DNA of 64,000 bases from Epiperipatus broadwayi (taxonomy: Eukaryota; Onychophora; Udeonychophora; Euonychophora; Peripatidae): assembly GCA_028023455.1 (NCBI GenBank), contig JAQFVV010006635.1, forward strand, positions 124,001 through 188,000, read 5' to 3'. The position numbers and the translations under genes were made by a program. Below the pieces are notes generated by a model that saw only the letters and a program-made list of their open reading frames with translations, did not search any database and was not told where the DNA came from. Positions 24,254-35,899 of the stretch are shown in pieces. Each line of letters opens with the position of its first letter. Within the stretch, counting starts at the first letter, position 1.

Positions 24254-24480
24254 TTTTTAGGCCTTAAAGGAACTGAGCAGGGCAAAGTCCTAATTGTCAC
24301 TCCATCCATATGTTCTTGTCATTGCAGCTGTTATTACTATGTGACTATTCACATAGTAAATGGACTTGGATAGTTCTGCTCACTAAGACGCATTAGTCAA
24401 CGAGGTATGTTTATTGGCTTTTTACCTTTAAATTTAAGATTGAGAAACACTATGGTCTTTCTTCTCAGTTGCCTGATAAA
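24254..24480 (+). repeat. RTE 5'-end block, opposite orientation to the adjacent 3' end
   Basis: The complement of 45430-45660 matches this segment, with blocks such as TCACTCCATCCATATGTTCT (one small indel), TTGCAG, and ATGGTCTTTCTTCTCAGTTG followed by CCTGATAA. At 45.4-45.7 kb this block lies just upstream of a decayed RTE coding region, so it is probably that family's 5' untranslated region. Here it sits head-to-head with an RTE 3' fragment of the other strand. Confidence 0.6.
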
Positions 24481-25009
24481 GCAGAATAAATGTATATGTT
24501 AATGAAATTTTTTTTTCTAACAGATTAAAATAATATTAATAGGTTAATTCAGTGAGCCAAAGCACGACTGCGAAGCTATATACATTCAAATTTCTTTCTA
24601 GACAATATTAAGTTTTATTATCTAATATTAAATTTTTTCTATCGTTCAATTGGTATGACTTTGTTTAAGATTTACATCTAAATTGAGAAGTCATCTTTAT
24701 AATTACAATATTTATTCAAAGCTAATTTGTGTTGCCAGTATTAAAAATAAGTATTTTAATTTTTAAAAATTTTATAGTTAATGCAGCGAAATTTATAAAT
24801 TTTCTTCCCATTTTAAATCTAAAGATTATTTCATTTTTAAAGGAAAGTTAAATATTTATTAATAAAGGATACGTTTTATTTTTTAACATATTATAATTTA
24901 GTTTACTTTTTTTTTTCCTTTTGGTAATATTTTAATTTTCTTTCAATATATTTTACTTTGGTAGATTATAAGCTATTTGCTGAATTAGATATATTCTTTA
25001 ATGAAAATA

Positions 25010-25135
25010 TATCTATTCATCTACCTATCTATTTATGTATTTATTTATCTGTCTATCATTCCATCCATCCATAAATATATATATATGTATTTATCTATCC
25101 ATCAATCGATCGATCTATCTGTCTGTGTGTCTAAA
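25010..25135. repeat. Degenerate tetranucleotide microsatellite
   Basis: Mixed CTAT, CCAT, GTAT and GTCT units with an ATCGATCGATC core. Confidence 0.85.
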
Positions 25136-25571
25136 CTTCGGTCTATCTGAAATCACATCAAACAAAACAATCAAATTAAATAATTCTCTATAAATTTTCT
25201 AAAGTAAAATAATATATATATATATCGATTATCTAGAAGATCATTTGTTACTGACATAAAGTCATTATATATCTAAAAATTATCAATATGTCTATCTGTA
25301 GCTTTGAATAGTTTAATAGGTTCAAAAAAATGGATATATTTATTTTTATGCATACACATTAATTATAAGCAAATTTAAATAGTTAATTTGATAATAGTTA
25401 TGATCACTTAAGAAAATATTATTTGCATGTATATTTGTACACTGTATATTATAGTATTCAAGGAAAAGTTTTTTAAAAAATATACACTGCGAGAAACGTT
25501 TTTTAAAATCGTACTCTGATTTTTAAAAATTAACTTTTCTATCTTTTAATTTAGTATAAAACTTACGAATA

Positions 25572-25618
25572 CACACACACACATATATATATACGTGTGT
25601 GCGTGTGTGTGTGTGTGC
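25572..25618. repeat. (CA)n(TA)n(GT)n palindromic microsatellite
   Basis: An ACACACAC run, then TATATATA, then a GTGTGTGT run; self-complementary as a whole. Confidence 0.9.
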
Positions 25619-27559
25619 AAAAGCGAATGTCTTCACTTTACTCTAGTCATGAATTATGTGATTTTGGTATTGATATTAGTCAATAAAGAACATACATACA
25701 TTACAATTCAAAATAAGTTTAATTCATTAACTGTTTAAAATTATATCTTCTACAATCTTGAATTTGGAGATATACTATAAAAACATTAAGCTTATATGTT
25801 TAGAAATGTTTTAAGTCGTTAAGATGGACATAATTAATTCATGAAACACTTATATGATCTTTATTAATATTGTATGGCACTAGCTTTTGCATCAACAATT
25901 TCTTGCATTGTCTTTTGCAGTAACTAATTATAGTCTTGGCTAATGACTATATATATATTACTTGCCATCTATTTGAAAACATTTCATCAACTATTTTAGA
26001 TCACTTTCCTTTCTTAGAGTAATTTATATACTAAGCTTTTTAACATAGTCATATTTCACTATTAAAATTTCATAGTTCAGCAATAAAGATTCTCCAAAAT
26101 TGTGATTTTATTTAAATATCTATGTCATTATTTATATATTATTATTTAAATTTCTTATTTAAAGTCAATTTAAAAATTCTTATAAAAAATAAAAGTAATT
26201 TAAAGATTGTAAAAAATAATAATTATTAATCCTAAAATAATTTCACTCAAAAAATATTTTATGACTCAATTGAAAAATAAAGTTTAATAAATGGTATTTA
26301 TATAACGTGAATTAATAAATAAAAAATACCCACTTAATAATTTTAAGCATGCAACTGTTGAAAAGTAGTCTCGCCAGAATGTTCCACATAAATAAAAAAA
26401 CAGTGAAAGAAAAATATTCATCAGAATCAAACGCTAAATGATGGGGATTGGTGATCTTTCTTATTTCATGTTTTTGCTAAGAGTAGCATATTTCTATATT
26501 AAAGATACTTTATATTCAAAATGTTAACCATTTCAATCCCGATAAATGTTTTTATTAACATCATAACTATCATTTGCCTTCATTATGCAATTCATAAATA
26601 CAATAATCACAAAATTTTACAGCTTTTGTATAGTTTTATTGCAATAGGTGTTGTATAAATTATTTCCTTTACACACATTATTTATATTTACTGGTATCTA
26701 CTACAGCTTCATAAAGATTATAGATTATGGTTTTTGATTCTAGATGGGTAATAGTCAAATAGCAGCATATATCTGTAATTGATTTTAAAAGCATTTTTAT
26801 TTGATATATGCACTGTTCACTAATTTATTAAATTGGCTGAAGAAGAATTATTCAATTAATACTACATTATCTAAATCAATTAGCTGCATATTATCTTTAA
26901 TGGTGAAACTTCAGTATTTTGTAAAAATTATTTTCTCTAAAGTATTGTAGTTTGAATATAGTGCATTTGTTTTAACCACATATGAATGTGAAAACACGTT
27001 CTTATTGGCCATTTATTTAGAAAATCATATACAATTTGAGAATTACAGTAGAAAACTGATATTACAAGAATTTCATTTAAACTTTTATATGATTTTCATA
27101 TAAACATCCCATTGGTGCTACAACTGCTATGCTTATTTAATGTAAGCTTTTAATTTTATTTGCTAATTGCTTCTTTTTATTTTCACTTTTTAAAATTATT
27201 CTTAAATAAATAATATAATAGCAAATTCCACTATATAACAGCAATAAGTCAAATATTATAACAATAACACAAAAAAGCTTTTCTTCAGCAAATATTTTAT
27301 GTCCTTTTCAGTGTGATTGTAAACTATTTTGAAGCTTCAATATACATTGCATATATAGTGATATCCATTGCTTTTTATATAAAATTAATTTGAATTAAAA
27401 ATAATTGAAAAAAAAAAAAAACAATCCAAATATTTACAAATGTAACATGCAAAAGTAAAACTTATCAATTAAACAAAATATAACAATTATACAATTTATA
27501 AAAATAATATGCTATATAAAAATATCTTGTATAACTTTCTACTCATGTTTAATTGACCA

Positions 27560-27960
27560 ACTATTAAAGTATTAATTGATGGTTTATATATGTTTCTTCT
27601 ATTAGGTTCTTTAATGTAGTTTAAGGTTTTATATTTTTATTTCATGTATTTTAAGTCTATATTTTAAATAGTGAATATATAATACAAATTTATTATCTCT
27701 TTTATTAATTGCATTGTTGTGTTATTTGGTCTTTTACCTAATTGTTTCCTTGTATATCCATAATAAATCATATTGTAATCTTTGCAAATAATGTTATATA
27801 CAATTCTTTTTTATATTTTATGTCATCTTGTCTAGATTTTTATTATTTGAACATCCTATGTTTGTGTTGTTATCTATATAATTTTTATTTACTAACCTTA
27901 TTAAATACTTGTTTTAATAAATATATGAAGTTTGTATTTAAGTTTTGTTAATCAGAAATC
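27560..27960 (-). pseudogene. Penelope-like GIY-YIG endonuclease relic
   Basis: On the minus strand, near 27690-27800, one frame reads IVYNIICKDYNMIYYGYTRK followed by QLGKRPNN and MQLIKEI. This has the layout of the GIY-YIG nuclease of Penelope-like elements: VYxIxCxxC, then YIGxTxRxLxxR, then a helix usually reading EHxxAIK. The upstream linker region (27810-27950) has stops. The open plus-strand frame at 27742-27951 is the antisense shadow. It represents a second Penelope lineage, because the spacing and motif spelling differ from those at 6.3 kb and 58.4 kb. Confidence 0.5.
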
Positions 27961-28504
27961 ATAATGTCAAATAGAAAATACATACTATTAATAACTTTGT
28001 TATTGTCTCTTAATATTTCCAAGGAATATTTCATTAGATGAATTTATCTTATACAAATTTAATAGAGAATTTGCTTTACATTAAATACCTATTTTTTATG
28101 TAGAATATTGAAAAGAAATTCTTTCTTTATTATTTCTATTTATTTTTTTATTTGAAAACTTGATATTTTCTGTTTAAGATTTTTTTTTTTTGCTTTTTGA
28201 ACTTAGCTTTTAATAAAATTCAACAAAAACATAAAGATTTGATTAAGAATTTTTTTTTCATTGAAAAATGCAGCTGGAAATAAAAAGAAAACAAAGAGCA
28301 AATAAGAACTATAAATGTGTTCAAAAATTAAGTGATAAGAGATTAATAATATACACTATATATATAATATAATTTATTCTACAAATGCCACATTTTTTAC
28401 ATTCATATTATGATAATATCAATTTTAGATAAATAATTAATGACTATTACTAATTATATATTAGAGAGTATTCAAAGCATTTTTTAACTGGATATAATTA
28501 AAGA

Positions 28505-28507
<3 letters not shown>

Positions 28508-28581
<74 letters not shown>
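28508..28581. repeat. (AT)n microsatellite pair
   Basis: Two (AT)n runs separated by a short AATATTTAATAT centre; overall self-complementary. Confidence 0.95.
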
Positions 28582-28583
<2 letters not shown>

Positions 28584-28868
28584 TTATTAAACAAAATTTC
28601 ATGGTGACATTAATCCATCTCTATTCATTTGTTATCCATCAGTAATATCTTAGATATACTTAAGATTTCTATTCTACCATACATGAAAGACTATAACATC
28701 AACTAGTTGAAGAGTGCTGATTCATTCAGAAATGCAATTTGGAACAAATCATTTGTACTTGTCAGATATCTTTATTCATGTCAGTCAAGTGTGCATGGTG
28801 AAATAAAGTTTTAAATGTAGCTAATATATCACACAATCACTATTCTTTATATTTACACAAGCTGTTCA

Positions 28869-29489
28869 CACAGAGGCAAAACCCTCCATACAGTAGCACC
28901 ATTCAGTGCAAGCCAGAGTAATCAATGGATGCAGGAAGGTTTGTGCATAAAATTCCTATCTAGTGTCCATTCATCCAATATCCCTAGACCAGTTTCTAGC
29001 TTGTGGCCTTCATCAGTGAAGAGCCTTGGATCTGAGAGCACTGCACCTAGATCTTAATATCTAATGCAGTCCTCCAGCAGCCACCTTTATCTTACTAGCT
29101 AACCATGAAGCTTTGAGACCAATATGAAAATACTATAATGTTTTCAATTCAAGTTTATTAGCTTGTATAGTATTAGATTTGAACTCAGTTCAGCATCCAT
29201 ACTTTTTGGTAAGCTAATGAGCTTGAATTGAAAAATTATTTTCATTTTGGACTCAAAGCTTTATAGTTAGCTAATAAGATAAAAGAGTGGCTGCTGGAGG
29301 GTTGCATTAGATCTTAAGATCTAGGTGCAGTGCTTTCAGATATAAAGTTCCTCACTGATGAAAGCCACAAGTTAAAAACTAGTCTGAATATATTGATGAG
29401 TAGACACTAGATAGGATTTTATGCACAAACCATTGATTACTCTGACTTGTACTGACTGGTGCTACTGTATTGAGAGTTTTGCCTCTGTG
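28869..29489. mobile_element. Family A palindromic non-autonomous element, full copy (about 620 bp)
   Basis: The termini CACAGAGGCAAAA and TTTTGCCTCTGTG are exact inverted copies. Arms of about 300 bp then pair through ACAGTAGCACCATTCAGT, GTGCATAAAATTCCTATCTA, CTAGACCAGTTTCTAGCTTG, CACTGCACCTAGATCTTA, CTCCAGCAGCCAC and the AGCTTTGAG/CTCAAAGCT block near the centre. There is no coding capacity. It is the most complete family A copy in the window and the best reference for the others. The autonomous partner is not visible. The outer flanks (28840-28868) also resemble the outer flanks of other copies, so the true ends may lie further out. Confidence 0.85.
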
Positions 29490-29916
29490 TATATCTAATT
29501 TTTTTTTCAACTAATAATTAATATAGAAATTTTTAAATCTTGAATTTGCTGTGTATGTGAATGTATGGGTGCACATGTACAGAAATTATATAAGAAAAAT
29601 TTCTCATATAAACATTATATTTTTGATATTTAATAGTATAACAGTAGAAATATATACTTATGTAATGTTTTTTTTTACAATATCATTTTCAAATAATAAA
29701 ATAAATTTAATTTTGCATTGAATTGAATTATATATATTATGAAAAGGCACTTCATTCTACTGACAAATCTTTCAAAATTTAACAATAGTATTATATTCCA
29801 TTGCATCAGTAAAATATTTACCATTAGATAAAAGCAAAATTTCATCACTGTGGTTTAATTTTATCTCTCCAAAACTTTTTATAGTAATTTTTCAAAAAAA
29901 TATTTATGTATTAAAA
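29490..29916. other. AT-rich spacer
   Basis: Nothing recognised between the family A copy and the RTE relic. Confidence 0.55.
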
Positions 29917-30108
29917 TTGGAAGCAAAGATTAAAAATGTAAATATTATTGAAGTCATATGGATCTGCAGAGAATATAGTTGTTTTGTAAAAAATATTTCA
30001 AAACTGAAAGAAATGTTACAAAAACTATTAAATGACAGCATAAATGTAGAACTAAAATTAAAGGCTAAAAAAGCTGAAATTATGTTGAATGATTTTTTTG
30101 AAAATTAA
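29917..30108 (+). pseudogene. RTE-like LINE reverse-transcriptase fragment
   Basis: The frame reads ISKLKEMLQKLL, then VELKLKAKKAEIMLND. This matches the segment after the catalytic FADD motif in RTE and L1-like reverse transcriptases, which typically reads (E)LQxMLxxLxxxS, then GLKINxxKTKIMxN. The FADD motif itself is not recognisable upstream. The same strand carries the RTE C-terminal tail at 31035-31275, and a 418-bp foldback element lies between them (30136-30553). Subtracting that insert gives about the distance expected between the two blocks in an RTE protein, so I infer one element split by an insertion. Confidence 0.5.
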
Positions 30109-30135
30109 AAAAAATATGTAATTTTTTTTTTTAAA

Positions 30136-30553
30136 TAACGCTTTTATGTAAACAGTATTAGTTTACTAAAAAGTATAAAAATAAAGTAATCTGACTAAGT
30201 AGTAGAAAAAAACTGAATCTCAGATAATTTGCCATTCTTGGAAAATATCAAAGATCTTAAGACTCTAGACATTATAAAATTAGTGGAAATTGCAGGAATA
30301 TTGTCATTTCAAAAAGGCATTTGAGGCTTAAATAAATCATAAAAATAAAAAAGATCTCAAATGCTTTTATGAAATGACAATATTTTTGAAACTTTCCAAT
30401 TGTTTTATAACAAGTCTAAATTCTTAAGATTTCTGATATTTTCCAAGAATGCCAAATTAATTGAGATTCAGTTTTTTATCTACATTTTAATTAGATTACT
30501 TTCTTAATTTTCTACTTTTTAGTCAGCTAGTACTATTTATATAAAAGCCTTAC
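30136..30553. mobile_element. Foldback non-autonomous element, 418 bp (family C)
   Basis: The left end TAACGCTTTTATGTAAACAG pairs with the complement of the right end (CTATTTATATAAAAGCCTTAC). Inner blocks such as AAACTGAATCTCAG with TTGAGATTCAGTTT, and TGTCATTTCA with TGAAATGACA, continue the pairing to a centre near 30345. It is not related to families A or B by eye. It probably inserted into an RTE relic. Confidence 0.85.
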
Positions 30554-31034
30554 TTAAAAAAGTTTTTTTCCATATTATTTTATTAGAACTAAAAAAAATA
30601 TGTCAGAGTAAATTTTAAAAATGTGGACAATCTAAACAGAAACATACACATACATGGCAAGTTAATAAAAAAGTATATAATAAAGATTGATAGGAATGAA
30701 TTAGAAGTATTTTAAAAACTTTGATTAAAATTATTAATATAGAAAAAAACAAAAGAATAAAATTAGTACCATAAAGTTATACTTTCATGAGTCTTTTCAC
30801 TAGAAATATCTTACTATTTAAAAAAAAATATGCTTTTGTGCCTGGAAAAAAGTTTTTTAATATTTCTTATTTATGATAAAAAAAGAATAATTGAAAAGTA
30901 TATTGTTTGAAAGTTTATGGAAAGTTTAAGATGACCGAATTGGGCTGTAATCTATAGATCTGAGTTACAAAATCTACTTCATTCTACTGCACCAAATCAC
31001 ATAGAGGTTTACTTGTGATGTAATAATTGGATAC

Positions 31035-31275
31035 TTAATATAAAAAATAATGCAGAGAATGCAGACATATAGTTAAATGTTGACAGAGACAAGTTAATAC
31101 TGAATATAAAGGATTGAAAACAAAATATAATGTATCACAAACATCATTAATAGATTTGAAATACTGAAATGGAGATGGTCTAGATATATTGTGAGAAAAA
31201 ATAACAACACATGGGTAACTGAATTCAAAATGAATCCCAATACACTTTAAAATCTCCAGCTGAAATAATATAAAC
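31035..31275 (+). pseudogene. RTE LINE C-terminal relic and tail
   Basis: The plus frame contains ILKWRWSRYIVRKNNNTWVT, matching the RTE block LKWxWxGHIARRxDNRWT. It is followed after about 60 bp by an ATG-rich tail (ATGTCATGTGATGTTGATGT) that ends at about 31298. The minus-strand LINE at 31290-33780 starts right there, so the two elements meet tail to tail. The open minus frame at 31035-31277 is an antisense shadow. Confidence 0.6.
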
Positions 31276-31289
31276 ATGTCATGTGATGT

Positions 31290-33780
31290 TGATGTAATGT
31301 GGCTGCTCCTTTATTGAAACCAGGAATCACTTAGCAAATGTGTCCATGTTAGCTATATTACTTTCCTTTTCCATTCCCCTCTAAGTTTTTCACATAGTCT
31401 TGTTCTATCCCATTTCCACATTATCATCTTTGTCCACTCCATAGCATTTATATCCAAATCCCTCTTGTCTTTTTCCAAGACAAGCATAACATCCAAGAAC
31501 CCACTTTCTGTATAATCACTTAGTTTATATTTATTCTCCCAACTTCATTATTTTTACCTTGTCTGCATGTAAGCATTTACTTTCAATTAGGAGATGCCTA
31601 ATATTTTCCATGCTTTCCTTACATAACTTGCAGCATAAATCACCCACATTTTTTCATTTATGTATATATTCCCTTGTGCTAATGATCCTCTTTGAGTTTT
31701 AAACAATAAATTACTTTCCTTACTATCATATATTAAGTCACATCCAATATTTTATTTACTTCTATATATATTTCTCCAATTAATGTATTTATTTTTTATC
31801 CTATAGCACTTAAAAATCCTCCTAACACAATCATCCTACCTTTTGTACAACTATACTGACAGTCTTTATCCAAATTTTCTGCATACTGTAATATTTTTCT
31901 CACCCATCTTGTTGCCTATTTTTTACTCGTAACCCAATTAAATACTATTTTGTCTATTCTCTTACTATCCATAAATTGCAATTTACTGAATATTTTCATT
32001 TTGTTTTTTTGCATTTCTCATTTATAAACTTGACCATCACAATTTCTCCTTTAACTGCCCTATTTGCCAATCCACATATCTGCATCTAATGCAGGCCTTC
32101 TTATTTCTCATACTTTTTCTAAGTAATTTAACATCCTTTTTCTAACACGTCATTACTATAAGTTAAGCCTGCTACAGCCATTTTTATCTATACAATCATT
32201 GCTATATCATATTTATTATATGAAAACACTGTTAATTTCTTTATCAGTTTCTTTCTTTTTTTTTGCTTCATTTATCAATTTTTTTCCCATTTATCCAAGC
32301 AAATTCTGATTACTTAAGATGATTCCCAAATAATTATACTTATTCACCACATTTAATTTTATGTCCCCAAGAAAAAATTTCTCTTTTCTTACCCCAGCAT
32401 TTATCACCATTATTTTTGATTTTTCTTTACCTAAATTTGATCTCCCAATTTTTTACCCACCCTTGTGCAGGTCTTCAGCACAACTTCCATATCTTCCCTA
32501 CTTTCTGTGCACTAGAAGATATCATCTGCAAATAAAAGATCTAATAATGTATACACTTCTTTATCATCTATTAATGGTATCTCTACCCTCTTCCTAGTCT
32601 TTCTATTTCCCTCTTCATTTCTCTCAAATATAACAAAACAAAATAGATGACATAGGAAATCCTTGCTTTAGTCCAACCCCCATCTTTAATTCTGATTCTA
32701 TATTTCCTAATTGATATGTATAATAATTATTTTCATATAATCTTTTAATAAGATCCACTAATTCATTCCCAAATTTATTAAACTTACCCAAAATCTATTT
32801 TTACTTACTCAATCATATGTCTTCTCTACATCTATAAAGTCCATATATAACTGCCTACCTCTACTCCTAATTATATTGATAAGCTGTGTGACTACAAATA
32901 AATTATCTCCTATACATCTACTATATTATTTTCTTCCATCCATTTTGCCAACCTTCAGCCTCCATATATGCAAAAACTTTATAGAACACCATCATTACCA
33001 CTATCAGTCTATAGTTGTTTATTTTTCTATGGTTCTTACCCTTTCCTTTAAATAATAGTCTCACTCTTGTATTGCTCCAGCTGACTAGAAATTCTGTCTT
33101 CTGTGCCATCTTATTAAAACATGATAATAGATTTAATTTTGCCATATTTTCCAAATTCATTATCATTTCTACTGCCCATTCATCTAAACCTATTGACTTT
33201 CCACTTGTCAACTTTTTCCTTGCCTCATTCAATTCGTTTTCTGGTAAAACGAATATTTCCATTACTATGTGCTTTTATGTTTGTTATCACTCTGTCCTTC
33301 ACAACTAACATTTTATCTATATCCATTACATACTTAGTTAAAATTGTCTTCAATTCTCCTCTAGAGCTACATTATTTCCCCTTATCATTTAATAATACTA
33401 TTTCTCTCTCCCCTATATTTCTTCTTTTAATATATTTTCAAAATTTTTATTCCCATCTCTTTCACTTTTATTAATATCCTCCAATAATTTACTATTTAAT
33501 TTTATTCTCTTTCCATAATTATTTATTTTTATCAACTTATTTTTAATTAAATAGTTTCCCTATTTAATATTTATGCTTTTTTCACTTTCTTTGTTTTTAA
33601 TACACATTTACATTCTCTGCATGCTTTTTTTTCTCTTTTACACTTTTACTAATTCCCACATTTCTATTACTTTTATTCTTCTGAATATTCTCTCCTGAAA
33701 TACTATTTTCCACTTTTTCTACTTCATCACACCAGTCCTCTATCCTCATGTCATCTAGTGTAAGCATGAATAATTACTGA
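31290..33780 (-). pseudogene. LINE reverse transcriptase pseudogene, 2.5 kb
   Basis: Read on the minus strand, the parts appear in the correct order. At 32921-33262 an open frame has LPENELNEARKKLTSGKSIG, then VRLLFKGKGK and NNYRLIVVM, the RT fingers region. Near 32840 comes MDFIDVEKTYD (RT motif A); near 32665 GLKQGFPMSSILF (motif B'); near 32530 LLFADDI (catalytic motif C). Near 31570-31630, CKLCKESMENIRHLLIESKC is a C-terminal CCHC-type zinc knuckle as found in several LINE clades. Frames are broken by stops and shifts. The endonuclease upstream of 33780 is missing, so it is 5'-truncated. The zinc knuckle separates it from the RTE elements in this window. The exact clade is uncertain. The plus-strand frames at 32361, 33015 and 33121 are shadows. 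Confidence 0.85.
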
Positions 33781-34265
33781 TTATCATACATTTTGTGTGT
33801 ATCTGGAAACTATTTATTATTCAATTTTATTTTAGACAGCACTAAAGTGGAAACTGGTCTTATATTTTTAAAAAATCATTTAAGTTGAATTAATGAGATA
33901 AGGAAGTAAAAATAGAGCAGAAAACATAACTATCAAAATTACATGAATTGCAATTAATGAGAATATTTGTTAAAAAATGATATTATGTGTATACAAATGA
34001 TACAGAAAGTGATGTTAGACCCTTTAATTCCGAAAAAGATAAATGATTCCATGTATAAATGTGTGAATTTCCATTACATTTATAGGATTATGTTTGTTTT
34101 GTTCCATTGCATTTATATTCTTATGTTTGCTTTTTCATAAAGTACATTTACACTTTTTGGAAAAAAAGTATACATTACAATTATTTATAAAACTAATACA
34201 AAGTTAATATTTAGTATTGCATATATTTATTTGTATGTATTCATTTTTTGAATGTATCTACCATT
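33781..34265. other. AT-rich spacer
   Basis: No recognised content. Confidence 0.55.
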
Positions 34266-34308
34266 TTAACCCTTGGTTCATTTCTTGTGAATTATTTTGT
34301 TTTTGACC

Positions 34309-34328
34309 AATTCACCCCCTGGTGAATT
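34309..34328. other. 20-bp perfect palindrome near the left edge
   Basis: AATTCACC, a four-base CCCT spacer, then GGTGAATT. It lies 40 bp inside the proposed TTAA edge, where subterminal repeats of transposons are often found. Confidence 0.6.
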
Positions 34329-34714
34329 TTAGTATTATACATTAAAATGCATCTAAAATGATATATTTTATTATATAAAAATTTACACTAGAAGGTGGAA
34401 AATTCAAAATTCTCACTTTTACAATGGACATAAGCTCCACCCTGACATGTTCAGCCATTTTCTGTTGCCAAGGCTATAAAATGTTCAGTGTTTTATGACA
34501 TTGTTTAAAGAAAACAGTTCCAATGACCAAAAATGTGTCTATTTGTGAATTTATTGCAGTTTTAAATTTATTTTTTTTACAATAATTTACACTATATTTA
34601 TTAGATATTAAGACATATAAATTATTAATAACTTATTTTGACTTGAAATACTTTATTTTCAAAAATACAATGTTATATTAGCAGTGAATGTAAATATGGC
34701 CTAAAGCAATTTAC

Positions 34715-34729
34715 AAGATTAGCTTCTAT
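34715..34729. repeat. Left 15-bp direct repeat (candidate target-site duplication)
   Basis: AAGATTAGCTTCTAT, identical to 35885-35899. Confidence 0.8.
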
Positions 34730-35884
34730 TTTATAAAGTGTGATGTTTATAAACTGTAATATTTAAACAGCATTAAACTGTTGCACATGCACTTAGGATT
34801 TTAACTATAAAATGAATGAATATTAATACTTCAAACACATGATAAAGTTTTTGGAAAAGATAAAATGGCCATCTATCTTTTCAAACCTAAACCCTTTTGT
34901 ATGGGAGAATCTTAAGTGTTTGAAAGTGAAAGCATGAAGATATTAAATAATCACTTTAAATTACTTTTACATGCTTGAATGAATGACGCTAGTGAAATTT
35001 ACTAGAATTTACGATATGTCATTCTTATTTGAAATTAAATGTATGTAAATAAGTCAATTATTTTATATCGGGTGATGTTTATAAACTGTAATATTTAAAC
35101 AGCATTAAACTGTTGTACATGCACTTTGGATTTTAACTATAAAATAAATGCAATACTAACACTTCAAACACATGATAAAGTCTTTGGAAAAGATAGAATG
35201 GCCATCTATCTTTTCAAACCCAAACGCCTTTGTATAGGTAAATCTTAAGTGTTTGAAAGTGAAAGCATGAAGATATTAAATAATCACTTTAAATTACTGT
35301 CACATGCTTGAATGAATGACGCTAGTGAAATTTACTAGAATTTACGAAGTAATTTAAAGTGATTATTTAATATCTTCACGCTTTCACTTTCAAACACTTA
35401 AGATTCACCCATACAAAAATGTTTGGGTTCAAAAAGATGGCCATTCTATCTTTTCCAAAGACTTTATCATGTGTTTGAAGTGTTAGTATTCATTCATTTT
35501 ATAGTAAAAATTGAAAGCACATGTGCAACAGTTTAATGCTGTTAAAATATTACAGTTTATAAACATTGCGCTATATAAAATAATTGACTTATTTACATAC
35601 ATTTAATTTCAAATAAGAATGACATATTGTAAATTCTAGTAAATTTCACTAGCATCATTCATTCAAGCATGTAAAATTAATTTAAAGTGATTATTTAATA
35701 TTTTCATGCTTTCACTTTCAAACACTTAAGATTCACCCATACAAAAGCATTTGGGTTCAAAAAAATAGATGGCCATTCTATCTTTTCCAAAGACTTTATA
35801 ATGTGTTTGAAGTGTTAGTATTCATTCATTTTATAGTTAAAATCCAAAGTGCATGTGCAACAGTTTAATGCTGTTTAAATATTA
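34730..35884. mobile_element. Inverted dimer: four copies of a ~250-340 bp unit flanked by a 15-bp direct repeat
   Basis: Two direct copies (34730-35069 and 35070-35345) are followed by two copies in reverse orientation (35346 to about 35600 and about 35670-35884). Marker blocks are AAACAGCATTAAACTGTTG, AAAAGATAGAATGGCCATCT, TGTTTGAAAGTGAAAGCATG and CTTGAATGAATGACGCTAGT. The whole can fold into a hairpin with arms of about 550 bp. The flanks AAGATTAGCTTCTAT at 34715-34729 and 35885-35899 are identical and look like a target-site duplication made when the complete four-unit structure inserted. No ORF of note. Confidence 0.85.
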
Positions 35885-35899
35885 AAGATTAGCTTCTAT
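35885..35899. repeat. Right 15-bp direct repeat (candidate target-site duplication)
   Basis: AAGATTAGCTTCTAT, identical to 34715-34729 on the other side of the inverted dimer. Confidence 0.8.

Larger units (their letters stand above)
24481..27559. other. AT-rich non-coding stretch with simple repeats
   Basis: Contains a degenerate CTAT/CCAT/GTCT tetranucleotide tract (about 25010-25135) and a (CA)n(TA)n(GT)n palindromic tract (25572-25618). No coding or element ends recognised elsewhere. Confidence 0.6.

Noticed and set aside
33015-33474. Two plus-strand frames of 97 and 117 codons
   Set aside because: Antisense to the LINE reverse transcriptase on the minus strand.
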